DNA of 64,000 nt from Algoriphagus resistens (GTDB lineage Bacteria > Bacteroidota > Bacteroidia > Cytophagales > Cyclobacteriaceae), in NCBI RefSeq assembly GCF_001442615.1, contig NZ_LMXN01000002.1:310001-374000 (forward strand), written 5' to 3'. Positions 1-8,638 of the stretch are shown piece by piece. Under the pieces are notes generated by a model, which was given only the letters and a program-made list of their open reading frames with translations, had not been told where the DNA came from and searched no databases. A program made the translations under genes and the position numbers. How positions within the stretch are numbered: position 1 is the first letter of the stretch; each line of letters starts with the position of its first letter.

Positions 1-633
1 AAGAAGTTTGAAGATCATTTGGTAAACTACCTTAACCTCCCAGATGGTAAAAAAATGGAGTACAGGGATTATAAAAATATTTACATGACAATCCTGTATG
101 CTGATGATGCGGTGAAGGATTTTATCACAGCATACAGCAAAAAGCCTGAGTTTGCCAATACGATCTTTGTGTTCACAGGAGATCATCGCTTGCCTGAAAT
201 ACCAATGGCTTCCCGTATTGACAGATTTCATGTTCCCCTGATTATCTATTCACCCTTAATCAAGAGACCTTCTTATTTCAAAGGGATGGTAAGCCATTTT
301 GAAGTAACCCCTTCCCTGCTGGCATTTTTGAAAGCACAACTAGGAATACAAATTCCTGAACAGAAAACCTGGATGGGGCAGGTAATGGATACTTCACGTG
401 TATTCCAGTCCAAAATAGCTATGCCACTTATGCGGAATAAAAGCCAACTGATGGAATATTTAAATGGTGAATATTTTCTCTCTGATGACCAGCTTTTTGT
501 CATAACAGATGGTTTAAATATAGACCCAATCGAAGATCAAAGTCTGAGAAACAAATTGACCGGTGAATTTGAGGATTTCAAAAACAAGAATAACTACATT
601 ATCCAAACACGTAAGCTGTTACCCGTTGAATGA
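1..633 (+). CDS. Sulfatase / LtaS-like phosphotransferase, 3' part only
   Basis: The reading frame is open from the first base, so the gene begins outside the window; the leucine codon at 19 is not a real start. The visible 210 residues are the C-terminal half of an alkaline-phosphatase-superfamily sulfatase of the LTA-synthase type. A TGDH motif at fragment residues 59-62 fits the second metal-binding Asp-His pair, followed by a VPLIIYSP strand typical of these enzymes. Such proteins transfer or cleave phospho- or sulfo-groups on cell-envelope glycans or lipids, usually from a membrane anchor that would lie in the missing N-terminus. It converges with the minus-strand exopolysaccharide operon, with only 3 bases between the stops. 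Substrate cannot be told from this fragment. Confidence 0.75.
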   Translation, partial: KKFEDHLVNYLNLPDGKKMEYRDYKNIYMTILYADDAVKDFITAYSKKPEFANTIFVFTGDHRLPEIPMASRIDRFHVPLIIYSPLIKRPSYFKGMVSHFEVTPSLLAFLKAQLGIQIPEQKTWMGQVMDTSRVFQSKIAMPLMRNKSQLMEYLNGEYFLSDDQLFVITDGLNIDPIEDQSLRNKLTGEFEDFKNKNNYIIQTRKLLPVE

Positions 634-636
634 TTC

Positions 637-1827
637 TTATTCCGGTTTTTTTTTAGCGTATGTTCTTTCCAAAATCTGAGAAAGCAATGGATAAAAATAA
701 TTCCAATAAAAGCTTTCTCTATCTGTATAATCTGTTACCAGGTGAAGCCCTCTCCAGAGCACAGGCAGGCCTTGGAAGCGGGGGGATCCAGTGGAATTTT
801 GCATATCAGAAAAGTCTCCGGCTAAATAATAGTATTGCCCGTTTCCCACATTTTTCACTACTGCGGCAGGAAAAAACCGTGGCAATCCCATATTCCTCAA
901 CTTCTCTTTTCCACGATCTGAAGGATCTATATCGTAATAGGAAATCACCTGATAATCACGATCTATAAGCACTATATCAAACCAATCGGGATAAGGTACT
1001 ATTTCAGGAAGCTTAAATCCATGCTGATTGATTCTTTGTGTACGGATTTTGGGGGTTTCTCCAAAGTAATCCAACCCATTTGAAAATGCTTCCACACTTC
1101 CATTTTCATGGACGAAGGCTATGCCCGGACCAGAAGGTAACCAAGTATTTGCATGCTGTTCTACATACTGATTTATAAACCAATCCGGTATATCTTTGTT
1201 GACGGTAGTATCCATCTCATCAAAATATCTTGCGATCCAGCCTGTCCATTTTAATCCCATAAGATTCTCAAACTCAGTTCTAATACCTACAGGAGTCGGC
1301 GAAGCCATAGTGTTGAATTCTGCAATGATGGTTTTATTCTGCGTTGAGACTTCACGTAGTAAATTGATGTCTCCGCGATTCAATCCACCGTAAATCTTCT
1401 TTGATCTCTCCTCAGCATCCACTTTTTTAAAATCGTCCTCAAACACACCATACGTATCTGCAAAGTAGAGAACATCAAGGCTAGAAGCTTGTTTGGCCAT
1501 CTCCTCTTCAGACAGATCCCTAAGATCCTTTGACCTGCCGTAGGTAGGTGTCTTATCAGGGAAAAACCCGAAGTAATCGCTATTTACCTTGTAGAACTCC
1601 CCATTCTGATTTTGAAACTTCCGATACTCCAGCGCCCAAAAAATTGCATGATGCTCCTGATAGCTATCCGTCGGAACAGTTTTATCCACTACTACTACCT
1701 CCAGTGGCCTGGAAGGATATATCAGCCATATTACATAGCTCATCAAAGGAATGATAATGATTAGGATAATGAGCGGCAGTAAGCGGCCAGCGTACAATTT
1801 AAACTCCTCTGTAACTATTTTTCTCAT
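637..1827 (-). CDS. Uncharacterised membrane-anchored protein, last gene of the exopolysaccharide operon
   Basis: 396 residues. I do not recognise a family. One hydrophobic segment (about residues 15-35) near the N-terminus suggests a signal anchor, leaving a large soluble domain outside the cytoplasmic membrane. The soluble part is rich in aromatic residues and contains short beta-strand-like stretches such as DVLYFADTYGV and WFDIVLIDRDYQV, which could belong to a glycan-binding or hydrolase-like fold, but no catalytic motif is clear. Its start codon overlaps the stop of the YaiO-like gene by one base and it ends a five-gene operon with a GT2 synthase. By position it is a candidate polymer-modifying or export factor; that is inference only. 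Confidence 0.7.
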   Translation of the reverse strand: MRKIVTEEFKLYAGRLLPLIILIIIIPLMSYVIWLIYPSRPLEVVVVDKTVPTDSYQEHHAIFWALEYRKFQNQNGEFYKVNSDYFGFFPDKTPTYGRSKDLRDLSEEEMAKQASSLDVLYFADTYGVFEDDFKKVDAEERSKKIYGGLNRGDINLLREVSTQNKTIIAEFNTMASPTPVGIRTEFENLMGLKWTGWIARYFDEMDTTVNKDIPDWFINQYVEQHANTWLPSGPGIAFVHENGSVEAFSNGLDYFGETPKIRTQRINQHGFKLPEIVPYPDWFDIVLIDRDYQVISYYDIDPSDRGKEKLRNMGLPRFFPAAVVKNVGNGQYYYLAGDFSDMQNSTGSPRFQGLPVLWRGLHLVTDYTDRESFYWNYFYPLLSQILERTYAKKKPE

Positions 1828-3062
1828 CAGAAGCGATATTCTAAACCCAATGAGAAATTCAGGTTGTTTCTAAAACGATCCGGACCAAGTTCATCATGGC
1901 TATAACCAGAGAACGCATAGACCATAAAGCGTTGTGTGACCAACTGCTGATAACCAACTCTTACACGGTAGGAATTCAGAAGCTGCGTGGGGTCACGGGT
2001 TTCCTCATCCGGGGATACTCCTGAACTCAATTGCGCTGAGAAGAAATCTTCTCCTGTTTTGAAATAATACCTTGCCTGAAAATTAGCAGAGATTCCAAGG
2101 CTGTTACCCGTTCCCGGGATCAAATTTCCACGTAGATTAAACCACCAGTTGCCAACATACTTGCCTACCGAAGCGGTGTAAATAGTGGTAGTTTCTGAAA
2201 ATTGCAAGTACCTAAATCCTCCATCAATCTCCCAGGCTTTAGGCAAGTTGTAGTAAAGGGAGGCACCTACCCGAAACTCCGGAAAGAAGCTTGCTGAAGA
2301 CCCCCCAATGTTTATATAGGCATACATTTTTTTTCCTAAAGAAGGGTATGCATCCAGTTCGAACAATGTGCCGTTATCATCATACCTAGAGGATTGAGTC
2401 ACTCTTCCTATGAGAGTCCCTGTCAATTTAGTCCTTGTTCTTGCATAAAAAGAAAACGTATTCCATGATGAAATATCCCCTTCAAAGGAATCGTAATCAT
2501 AAGTGGCCCCTACTGCATTATTCCTTCTGTATCGCTGTAAGGTTTGCATGTAGTCAAGTAAATCATCACTCTTGTATTTTTTCTCGAAAAGGTCTTCCGC
2601 TATATCATAGGCAGCATCGTACTCTTCTTTATAATAGAACAATCGAGACTCCTTGTAGCGCAACTCATTAGGTAGGGGGGCTCCAAGATTTGTTCTGGCT
2701 TTTGCTAAAACAGTATCTGCCTTGTCGTATTGTTCTGCCCAGGATAGATTATCCAGATATGCCGAATAACCATCCACATAGTCAGGAGAGGCTATAATGG
2801 CCCGCTCTAAGTAGATTGAGGCCGAATCGTTTTTGCCTTCCCAGGCATAGCTTCTTCCTACCAGGATTAGAATATCTGCATAATCAGGATACTTAGACAG
2901 TGCACGAAAAGCGATTTTTCTGCCTTCGATATACTTATCGTCTAAAATCAATGTCCTTGCCTGGGCAAGCAAAACATCTGGATCAAATGAATCCTGCGCT
3001 TTGAGAGCACATGAAAAAACAAAGGCTAAAACCAGAAGAGTAATTGTTTTTTGCATGATCAA
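1827..3062 (-). CDS. TPR plus YaiO-like outer-membrane beta-barrel protein
   Basis: 411 residues. A signal peptide ends near residue 22 (LKAQ). Residues about 25-175 are helical repeats of TPR type, for example the stretches around DILILVGRSYAWEGKND and YDAAYDIAEDLFEKKY. The remaining 225 residues alternate hydrophobic and polar positions and end in LGLEYRF with a terminal aromatic, the signature of an outer-membrane beta-barrel. This layout matches the YaiO family. Together with the preceding GT2 synthase it resembles PgaA/BcsC-like export modules, where periplasmic TPRs feed a polymer into a barrel pore. The start overlaps the end of the GT2 gene by 4 bases, indicating translational coupling. 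Confidence 0.85.
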   Translation of the reverse strand: MIMQKTITLLVLAFVFSCALKAQDSFDPDVLLAQARTLILDDKYIEGRKIAFRALSKYPDYADILILVGRSYAWEGKNDSASIYLERAIIASPDYVDGYSAYLDNLSWAEQYDKADTVLAKARTNLGAPLPNELRYKESRLFYYKEEYDAAYDIAEDLFEKKYKSDDLLDYMQTLQRYRRNNAVGATYDYDSFEGDISSWNTFSFYARTRTKLTGTLIGRVTQSSRYDDNGTLFELDAYPSLGKKMYAYINIGGSSASFFPEFRVGASLYYNLPKAWEIDGGFRYLQFSETTTIYTASVGKYVGNWWFNLRGNLIPGTGNSLGISANFQARYYFKTGEDFFSAQLSSGVSPDEETRDPTQLLNSYRVRVGYQQLVTQRFMVYAFSGYSHDELGPDRFRNNLNFSLGLEYRF

Positions 3063-4522
3063 GAGTTCAGTTTATTGGGTTCTATGCTCTTTTTGTCTTC
3101 AGATTTCTTAAATCCGGTCCGAATCATTTGGCCCCAGCCCCCCTTTCCTTTAATAAAATCCCAATGCCCTTTGAGCCCCCAAAAAACAATCTTTGGATGA
3201 ACCATCATCGGTTCGAGGAAAGCGGTAAGGATAAGTTTATTTAGGTCTTTTTTGTCCTTGTAATTATTGTAGGAAATCTGCTCATATAAAATGCTGAATG
3301 AGGATACCAGGATGGACAATAAGTAAAGAACAACAAATAAAGCAACAAAATAGAATGCTGAGAAATCACCTAAAATAATCAGAGTTATCGTGTATATCAC
3401 ACCAAGTAGTTCTAAAACGGGAGCCATTTTTTCAAATATATTCCAATAAGGATAGGATAGCATCCCCATAATCCCATAGTTTGGGTTCAGACGAATCACA
3501 TGATGAAGCTGTAATGTTTCAATTGTCCCACGTATCCAGCGATTCCTCTGCCTGGAAAGCACCTCCTCACTCTCAGGAACCTCGGTCCAACAAAGCGGAT
3601 CCGGTACAAATGAAACTTTATGTGGAATATTACGCTCCTCCATATGTCGCCGCATACGAACTACCAGCTCCATGTCTTCCCCTACGGTTTTAGGAAAGTA
3701 CCCTCCTACTTCCACTACTAGATCACGTTTGAAAAACCCAAATGCACCTGATATTAGCATCAGGCCATTTATTCTTGTCCAGGCCATTCTTCCCATCAAA
3801 AAGGCTCTACAGTATTCAATCACCTGGAACCTTCCTAAAAGTGTTGTCGGCACCCGGTATTTTGTTACCGTACCATCCTGTACATCACAGTTATTTGCAA
3901 TTCCTATCACCCCTCCTACAGCTATCACCTGCCGGTTTGTCTCCTCCATAAAAGGCCTGACCATCCTGGTAATTGATTCATGCGAAAGGATACAATCTAC
4001 ATCGATACAGGCTAAAAGTTCTTTGGAAGAAACATTGATTCCCGTATTCAGTGCATCAGCCTTTCCTCCGTTTTCTTTGTCTATGACCACAAGCCTATTG
4101 TATGATCGGTTTTTGGATTTATAGATCCCCCGTACACGCTGAGCCGGAATTTCTTCACAATACGCAAAATCAGTAAGCTCTAATTCAAAGGCCTCTATCA
4201 GCTTAGCCAGGGTTTCATCCTTTGATCCGTCGTTGATTACAATCACTTCAAATTTCCCGTAGTGAAGAGAAAGGAGACTCTTCACATTCTGTACTATAGA
4301 TTCACCTTCATTGTAAGCAGGTGCCAAAATAGAAACACCGGGGGCAATCGGGGAAGTGATGATATCCTGATAATCGGCAAATCTGTCCTTTCTTCTGTGA
4401 TCCCGCATTTCCAACGCACTAAGGGTCATGATAAACAAGTAGATAACGATCACAGAAAAACTGAGGAAAAGAAATATAATCCCCGAAATTTCCATAATTA
4501 GATAAAACAAGAAACTATACAT
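3059..4522 (-). CDS. Processive family 2 glycosyltransferase (PgaC/BcsA-like)
   Basis: 487 residues. An N-terminal membrane segment (about 10-35) is followed by a GT-A domain: APAYNEGES at 68-76, the donor-binding DVD at 174-176, the catalytic-base motif GED at 281-283, and the processivity motif QRNRW at 325-329. Further membrane segments lie around 370-430. The motifs D, DxD, ED and QxxRW are those of inner-membrane synthases that polymerise sugars from UDP- or other NDP-donors, such as PgaC, BcsA and hyaluronan synthase. No PilZ domain is visible. It sits between a HEAT-repeat membrane protein (8-base overlap) and a TPR/beta-barrel gene (4-base overlap). The sugar made is unknown. Confidence 0.9.
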   Translation of the reverse strand: MYSFLFYLIMEISGIIFLFLSFSVIVIYLFIMTLSALEMRDHRRKDRFADYQDIITSPIAPGVSILAPAYNEGESIVQNVKSLLSLHYGKFEVIVINDGSKDETLAKLIEAFELELTDFAYCEEIPAQRVRGIYKSKNRSYNRLVVIDKENGGKADALNTGINVSSKELLACIDVDCILSHESITRMVRPFMEETNRQVIAVGGVIGIANNCDVQDGTVTKYRVPTTLLGRFQVIEYCRAFLMGRMAWTRINGLMLISGAFGFFKRDLVVEVGGYFPKTVGEDMELVVRMRRHMEERNIPHKVSFVPDPLCWTEVPESEEVLSRQRNRWIRGTIETLQLHHVIRLNPNYGIMGMLSYPYWNIFEKMAPVLELLGVIYTITLIILGDFSAFYFVALFVVLYLLSILVSSFSILYEQISYNNYKDKKDLNKLILTAFLEPMMVHPKIVFWGLKGHWDFIKGKGGWGQMIRTGFKKSEDKKSIEPNKLNS

Positions 4523-6074
4523 CTTTTAGTAAAGGGTCTAATAAGTGCTCGTTGATTCTTTGTATATCGGATGTTGAATTTTCTCTTATAAATGTTTCGT
4601 ATAATTCTCTATGAAGTTGCTGGAGGCTTTGCATAAGAACTAGTTTGAGTTTAAAACCGGGAGAAGTTGCAAGTATCTCATAGATTAATAGTGCAGAGCT
4701 GTGATCTCCAATAGCTCCAGCTGCTCTGGCAGCAGCTGAGATCAACTCCATGTTGTCGGATTTCAAACTGCTATTAATCAGTTCTATTTCCGAGGGGATT
4801 CCTAAATACTCGAAAGTTTTTATAATCTCAATTTTCTCCAGATCAGGTGATGACTCAAATTTTTCTTCTAATTCTGCCAACAGATCAACAAGTCCCAGGA
4901 TCCTAACCAGCTTATAGCCAAATAATCTAATACTTTGATTATGGGAGCTAAACAAACTATTTATATTTAGTCTTCTGGAAGAATTGAGGTATTTAATAAT
5001 ACGTAAATAGTTCATCTGCTGCCATCGTGAAAGCGGAAATGTCTGGTCTCGGAGAAACGATAAATCAACACTTTCGGAAAGATTCAATAGCGTAGCTACG
5101 GCTTGGGAGCGTATGTAAAAATTAGGAGAGTTGACAAGCTTCTTCACTTCCAATAAAGCTTCTGTTAAATCCATCTCATTAATCTCTACCAGACCTGTCA
5201 CTACAGTGTCCCATTTTGAACTGCTCAACTTTTCAATTGAAATCTTGTCAAGGGCCAATCTTTTATAGAGCGCTTTTAACTTAAGCTTAAAATCGCCCTT
5301 CATTTTCTTATTCAATGCCAATATCCGCTCAACCAGCACATGTATGTAGAGCGGTTTTTTGAGTTGTTTTAGGGGGAAATTTCTATATAATTCCTCATCG
5401 CTCATGCCCTCTAATTCGTGTTGACTGTTCTCAAATAAAATTTCAGAAAGGTGCCCTATTATCTGCTCATCATACACAGATAATAGTTTTTCCTTTCTAT
5501 TACTTCGGGCTTTGAAAATCAACATGAAGATGATCATCCCTAAAGCAAACAGAACAAAAAGGGTAATTGTGAGTACGACTACGAAAATCTTAAAGTCACC
5601 TAAATAAGAAAAAGTCCCAGAAAAGAATGGGGAATATCTTGTGCGTGTCGCCAGGGAAATAAAATCTTTTTCAGTTGAATTTGCTAGTTGTTTAGGTTCA
5701 ATATCACCATTTCGAAGAAGATTTGAAACATACTCCTGTACTGCGGTGAAGCTGTTTTCTTCTTCATAGACCAGGAATTGAATCTCCCGGGTAACAGAAT
5801 CTTCCCGCATTAGACTATCTCTTAAGAAAAGAGCCGTTGGGAACTCAGCAATTAAACCAGTTTCCGAAGTAGAATTACTTGTACTATCTGAAAAAAACTG
5901 TCCTGAATTGTCTATCAATCGAAATTGCAAGCCTGGGATTTCTTCCTGGGAAATCAAAAAATCAACGAATGAAGTTGAGTCAGGTAAGAATTGCTCTTCC
6001 TGACCAAAAACCAAGTCTGTTTTGATCATCAAAAACAGCAAGAACACGAATGTAACTGCGTTTTTAATAAGCAT
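4515..6074 (-). CDS. HEAT-repeat membrane protein of the exopolysaccharide operon
   Basis: 519 residues. A signal peptide (1-24, ending VFGQ) precedes about 140 residues likely to be periplasmic, then a strong membrane segment near 165-187, then a cytoplasmic helical region. From about residue 250 the sequence is a series of HEAT-like helical pairs, e.g. EALLEVKKLVNSPNFYIRS and NMELISAAARAAGAIGDHSS. HEAT arrays are protein-protein scaffolds. Placed between a single-domain response regulator (4 bases upstream) and a GT2 synthase, it could relay the regulator's state to the synthase; this role is inferred. No enzymatic motif was seen. Confidence 0.8.
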   Translation of the reverse strand: MLIKNAVTFVFLLFLMIKTDLVFGQEEQFLPDSTSFVDFLISQEEIPGLQFRLIDNSGQFFSDSTSNSTSETGLIAEFPTALFLRDSLMREDSVTREIQFLVYEEENSFTAVQEYVSNLLRNGDIEPKQLANSTEKDFISLATRTRYSPFFSGTFSYLGDFKIFVVVLTITLFVLFALGMIIFMLIFKARSNRKEKLLSVYDEQIIGHLSEILFENSQHELEGMSDEELYRNFPLKQLKKPLYIHVLVERILALNKKMKGDFKLKLKALYKRLALDKISIEKLSSSKWDTVVTGLVEINEMDLTEALLEVKKLVNSPNFYIRSQAVATLLNLSESVDLSFLRDQTFPLSRWQQMNYLRIIKYLNSSRRLNINSLFSSHNQSIRLFGYKLVRILGLVDLLAELEEKFESSPDLEKIEIIKTFEYLGIPSEIELINSSLKSDNMELISAAARAAGAIGDHSSALLIYEILATSPGFKLKLVLMQSLQQLHRELYETFIRENSTSDIQRINEHLLDPLLKDV

Positions 6075-6077
6075 GAA

Positions 6078-6440
6078 TTAAGACTTAAGAACGCGTTTTA
6101 CACGGATAGCCAGCTCATTGGGATTGAATGGTTTGGGAATAAAATCAGCTACACCTAAATTGAATGCTTCCAGTACAGTTTTTTCTTCTTCCCCCAACGA
6201 GCTCAGCACAATAATAGGGACTTCCGGTTTTGTCTTTCTGGCATGATGGATGATTTCAATTCCATTCTTGAAAGGAATCATTACATCAGTAATAATCAAA
6301 TCCAATGTTTCTGTATCAATGGCGAGAATTCCGGCATTCCCATCTTTTACCAATACAGTATCATAACCATCCTTTTTGAGACGGAATTGAACTAGGCTGG
6401 ATATAAGTAAATCATCCTCGATGATCAGGATTTTTTTCAT
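6078..6440 (-). CDS. Single-domain response regulator (receiver only)
   Basis: 120 residues, one CheY-like receiver domain and nothing else. The acidic pocket is D9-D10, the phosphoacceptor is D52 (in ITDVMIP), the conserved Ser/Thr is S80 or S81 and the conserved lysine K103 in IPKPF. It is the first gene of the operon that also carries a HEAT-repeat membrane protein and a GT2 synthase, so its output is probably protein-protein contact rather than DNA binding. No histidine kinase is encoded nearby, so the phosphodonor must be elsewhere. The promoter should lie in the 400-base gap shared with the divergent amidohydrolase genes. Confidence 0.9.
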   Translation of the reverse strand: MKKILIIEDDLLISSLVQFRLKKDGYDTVLVKDGNAGILAIDTETLDLIITDVMIPFKNGIEIIHHARKTKPEVPIIVLSSLGEEEKTVLEAFNLGVADFIPKPFNPNELAIRVKRVLKS

Positions 6441-6846
6441 TCTTTGCGGGGTGACACTTGTTTCAAATATAGTATCTAAAGGTTAAAACCACGCTTTATT
6501 TACCAGTCAAATAAATTCATTTCTTCTGCCTTGAATGTTATATGATTTAAACAGTATTTCACATGTATTATCTTGCCATTAATCAAATAATGAACAGTAA
6601 AAAATAATTCCAAAAGGATTCCGAAATCCCTTTTATTAGCTTGCTTTTATAAATTAAACCATCAACTCCGGGGAGATTGAATCTGATAAAACCCTTGCAA
6701 GGACTGTCAATTATAACTTCAACCTTACCTCTTTATTTTAAAACCAATTCTATCACATGAAATCAAGCATGTCCCAGATGACACAGAGGGTTGAGTATAC
6801 ACCATGCGAGATTCCATGTGGCCTTTGAAAATCAAATTATAATCAT
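6441..6846. other. Divergent intergenic region upstream of the amidohydrolase block
   Basis: This 406-base gap holds the start regions of the minus-strand exopolysaccharide operon and the plus-strand amidohydrolase genes. It is AT-rich. Its right third contains leader repeat copy A (6756-6818). I found no exact TAnnTTTG promoter box in it; the nearest is TAACTTCA at about 6712-6719. No further gene is supported. Confidence 0.6.
6756..6818 (+). repeat. CATG-bounded leader repeat, copy A
   Basis: Left arm CATGAAATCAAGCATG (6756-6771) and right arm CATGCGAGATTCCATG (6803-6818) are imperfect inverted repeats with a 31-base spacer. The arm ends 28 bases before the amidohydrolase start at 6847, and the following TGGCCTTTGAAAATC tail is similar to the tails after copies B and D. 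A 23-residue ORF starts inside it (6757-6828) but its reading frame is not kept relative to copy C. Confidence 0.75.
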
Positions 6847-8541
6847 ATGAAAAAAGAACTACTGCGCGCAGGTGTTTTTTGCTTATTGGTCTCAGGCTGG
6901 CTTTCTTCTTCAATGGCTCACGCTCAGAGTGATCCATCGGGCAAGAAGCGAATCACCGATACCTATGCGATCACGAATGCAACTGTCTTCACGGCACCAG
7001 GCAATCCAGGAATCAAGGCAACTGTCCTTATTAACGACGGACTAATCCAAGATGTAGGAACCAACATTTCTCTTCCAAAAGAAGCAAAAACAATCGTAGG
7101 AGACTCTCTATTTATTTACCCTGCTTTTATAGCCGGTACAAGTGATGCAGGAATCATAAAACCAAATGACCCGGAAAGACCTGAGGATTTTGTCTCATCA
7201 AATCCCCCCGATGAGATCGCAGGTATCACTCCATGGAGATCTGCACTTGATCATTTTTCCCCGAAAGACAGTAAAATCGAAGATTTAAGAAAAACTGGGT
7301 TCGCTTTAGTGCAGATCACTCCTGCAGGAGGCATGCTTGCCGGTAAGGCCGCAATTATACTTTTGGGGAATGAAAATTCCACCAATTTATTGATACAGAA
7401 CACTGCATTAGTGGCCAGCCTCAATGGGTCTAGAGGAATGTATCCTGCCACAGCAGTGGGTGTAATGGCCAAATTCCGGGAGGTATATGATAATACAAAA
7501 CTTACCTCACAAAGATCAGAGATGTACAAGACAGTAACTGGATTGAAACGGCCAGAGATAACTCCTACCTACAGTGCAATGCAGGATGTAGTCACAGGAA
7601 AGATTCCAGTTTTGTTTTCAGCCCCTTCGGAATTGGAAATTAGAAGAGCAATTAGTCTTCAAAAAGAGAAGGGATTCAACTTGATTTTAACGGATTTGGA
7701 AGATTATGAAGGAGTAATAGATGTATTAAAATCTTCTGGTTCCAGTGTTTTAGTGAAATTAGAAATACCGGATGATAAAGCTATCAAAGCTCAAAAAGAA
7801 GATGCTACAGATGAAGTGAAAGTTTTGAATGCACGGGTTAAAGATGCGTATAATAAGGCACTTGCCCAAGCTGGCAAACTCGAAGAAGCAGGGATACCAT
7901 TCGCCTTCTCCACAGTAGGGGTAAAATCCGAAAATATCATGAAAGCCCTCCAATCCATGATCGAAAATGGACTTTCCGAAAAAGCAGCTTTAGAAGCGCT
8001 AACAACTAATTCAGCTTCCATTTTAGGGTTAAGCTCCGTTGCAGGAACTATAGAAAAAGGAAAGATGGCAAATTTGATTTTAAGCACAGATTCAATCTTC
8101 GCGGAGAATTCCCAAATCAAACACATGGTAGTGGATGGTTATATTTTCAATTTTGAGACCAAGTCCAAAAAGAAATCTTCGAAAGATGGACATGGCGAGC
8201 AACCCAAAATTGAGGGAAATTGGGATTACACATCAGAAACTCCTGCAGGATCTTCGGGGGGAGAACTTAGTATTCAAAAAGAAGGGTCAGACTATACAGG
8301 GACTATTACATACGATGATCCTTCAGGATCAGGTAAGGCTACATCTCCTCTTAAAAATGTGGTTTTGGATGGTAGCACGCTATCGTTCTCCTTTGATATC
8401 ACGGCAAATGGGATGGAGATAACTGTAGATGTATCCGGTGAAGTCAGCGATGGGAGCCTTGAAGCCACTATGACAGTAGGCGAGTTTGGATCATTTCCAT
8501 TCAAGGGAACACTCAATCCAACTTTAATCGCAACCAAGTAA
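6847..8541 (+). CDS. Secreted amidohydrolase-fold protein lacking the metal site
   Basis: 564 residues with a signal peptide ending near SMAHAQ (residue 27). The N-terminal half follows the imidazolonepropionase-like amidohydrolase pattern (ITNATVFTAPG, then an edge strand and the barrel), and TIEKGKMANLILS near residue 410 is the usual closing motif. However, where the family has PGxIDxHxH this protein reads YPAFIAGTSDAG, so the HxH zinc ligands are absent. About 110 residues at the C-terminus, beyond the barrel, form an extra beta-rich domain rich in Gly, Ser and Thr. It is the first of three tandem paralogues and is preceded by leader repeat A. It is likely periplasmic; an inactive partner or binding subunit is the simplest reading. 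Confidence 0.8.
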   Translation: MKKELLRAGVFCLLVSGWLSSSMAHAQSDPSGKKRITDTYAITNATVFTAPGNPGIKATVLINDGLIQDVGTNISLPKEAKTIVGDSLFIYPAFIAGTSDAGIIKPNDPERPEDFVSSNPPDEIAGITPWRSALDHFSPKDSKIEDLRKTGFALVQITPAGGMLAGKAAIILLGNENSTNLLIQNTALVASLNGSRGMYPATAVGVMAKFREVYDNTKLTSQRSEMYKTVTGLKRPEITPTYSAMQDVVTGKIPVLFSAPSELEIRRAISLQKEKGFNLILTDLEDYEGVIDVLKSSGSSVLVKLEIPDDKAIKAQKEDATDEVKVLNARVKDAYNKALAQAGKLEEAGIPFAFSTVGVKSENIMKALQSMIENGLSEKAALEALTTNSASILGLSSVAGTIEKGKMANLILSTDSIFAENSQIKHMVVDGYIFNFETKSKKKSSKDGHGEQPKIEGNWDYTSETPAGSSGGELSIQKEGSDYTGTITYDDPSGSGKATSPLKNVVLDGSTLSFSFDITANGMEITVDVSGEVSDGSLEATMTVGEFGSFPFKGTLNPTLIATK

Positions 8542-8544
8542 AGA

Positions 8545-8609
8545 CATGAAATTGAGCAGGACTCAAGAGTCAGGCACTTGGATGATACTGATACATGCGA
8601 AATTCCATG
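8545..8609 (+). repeat. CATG-bounded leader repeat, copy B
   Basis: It begins 3 bases after the stop of the preceding gene. The left arm (8545-8560) is diverged and has lost its inner CATG; the right arm CATGCGAAATTCCATG is at 8594-8609, with a 33-base spacer. It ends 29 bases before the real start at 8639. In this copy the internal ORF (from 8546) happens to stay open and in frame with the amidohydrolase, which would tempt an annotator to add 31 residues in front of the signal peptide. Confidence 0.75.
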
Positions 8610-8638
8610 TGCCCTTAAAAAAAAGAAATCATAAATAC

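Noticed and set aside
8546..8638. N-terminal extension of the middle amidohydrolase
   Set aside because: It lies in leader repeat B, and starting at 8639 gives a normal signal peptide.
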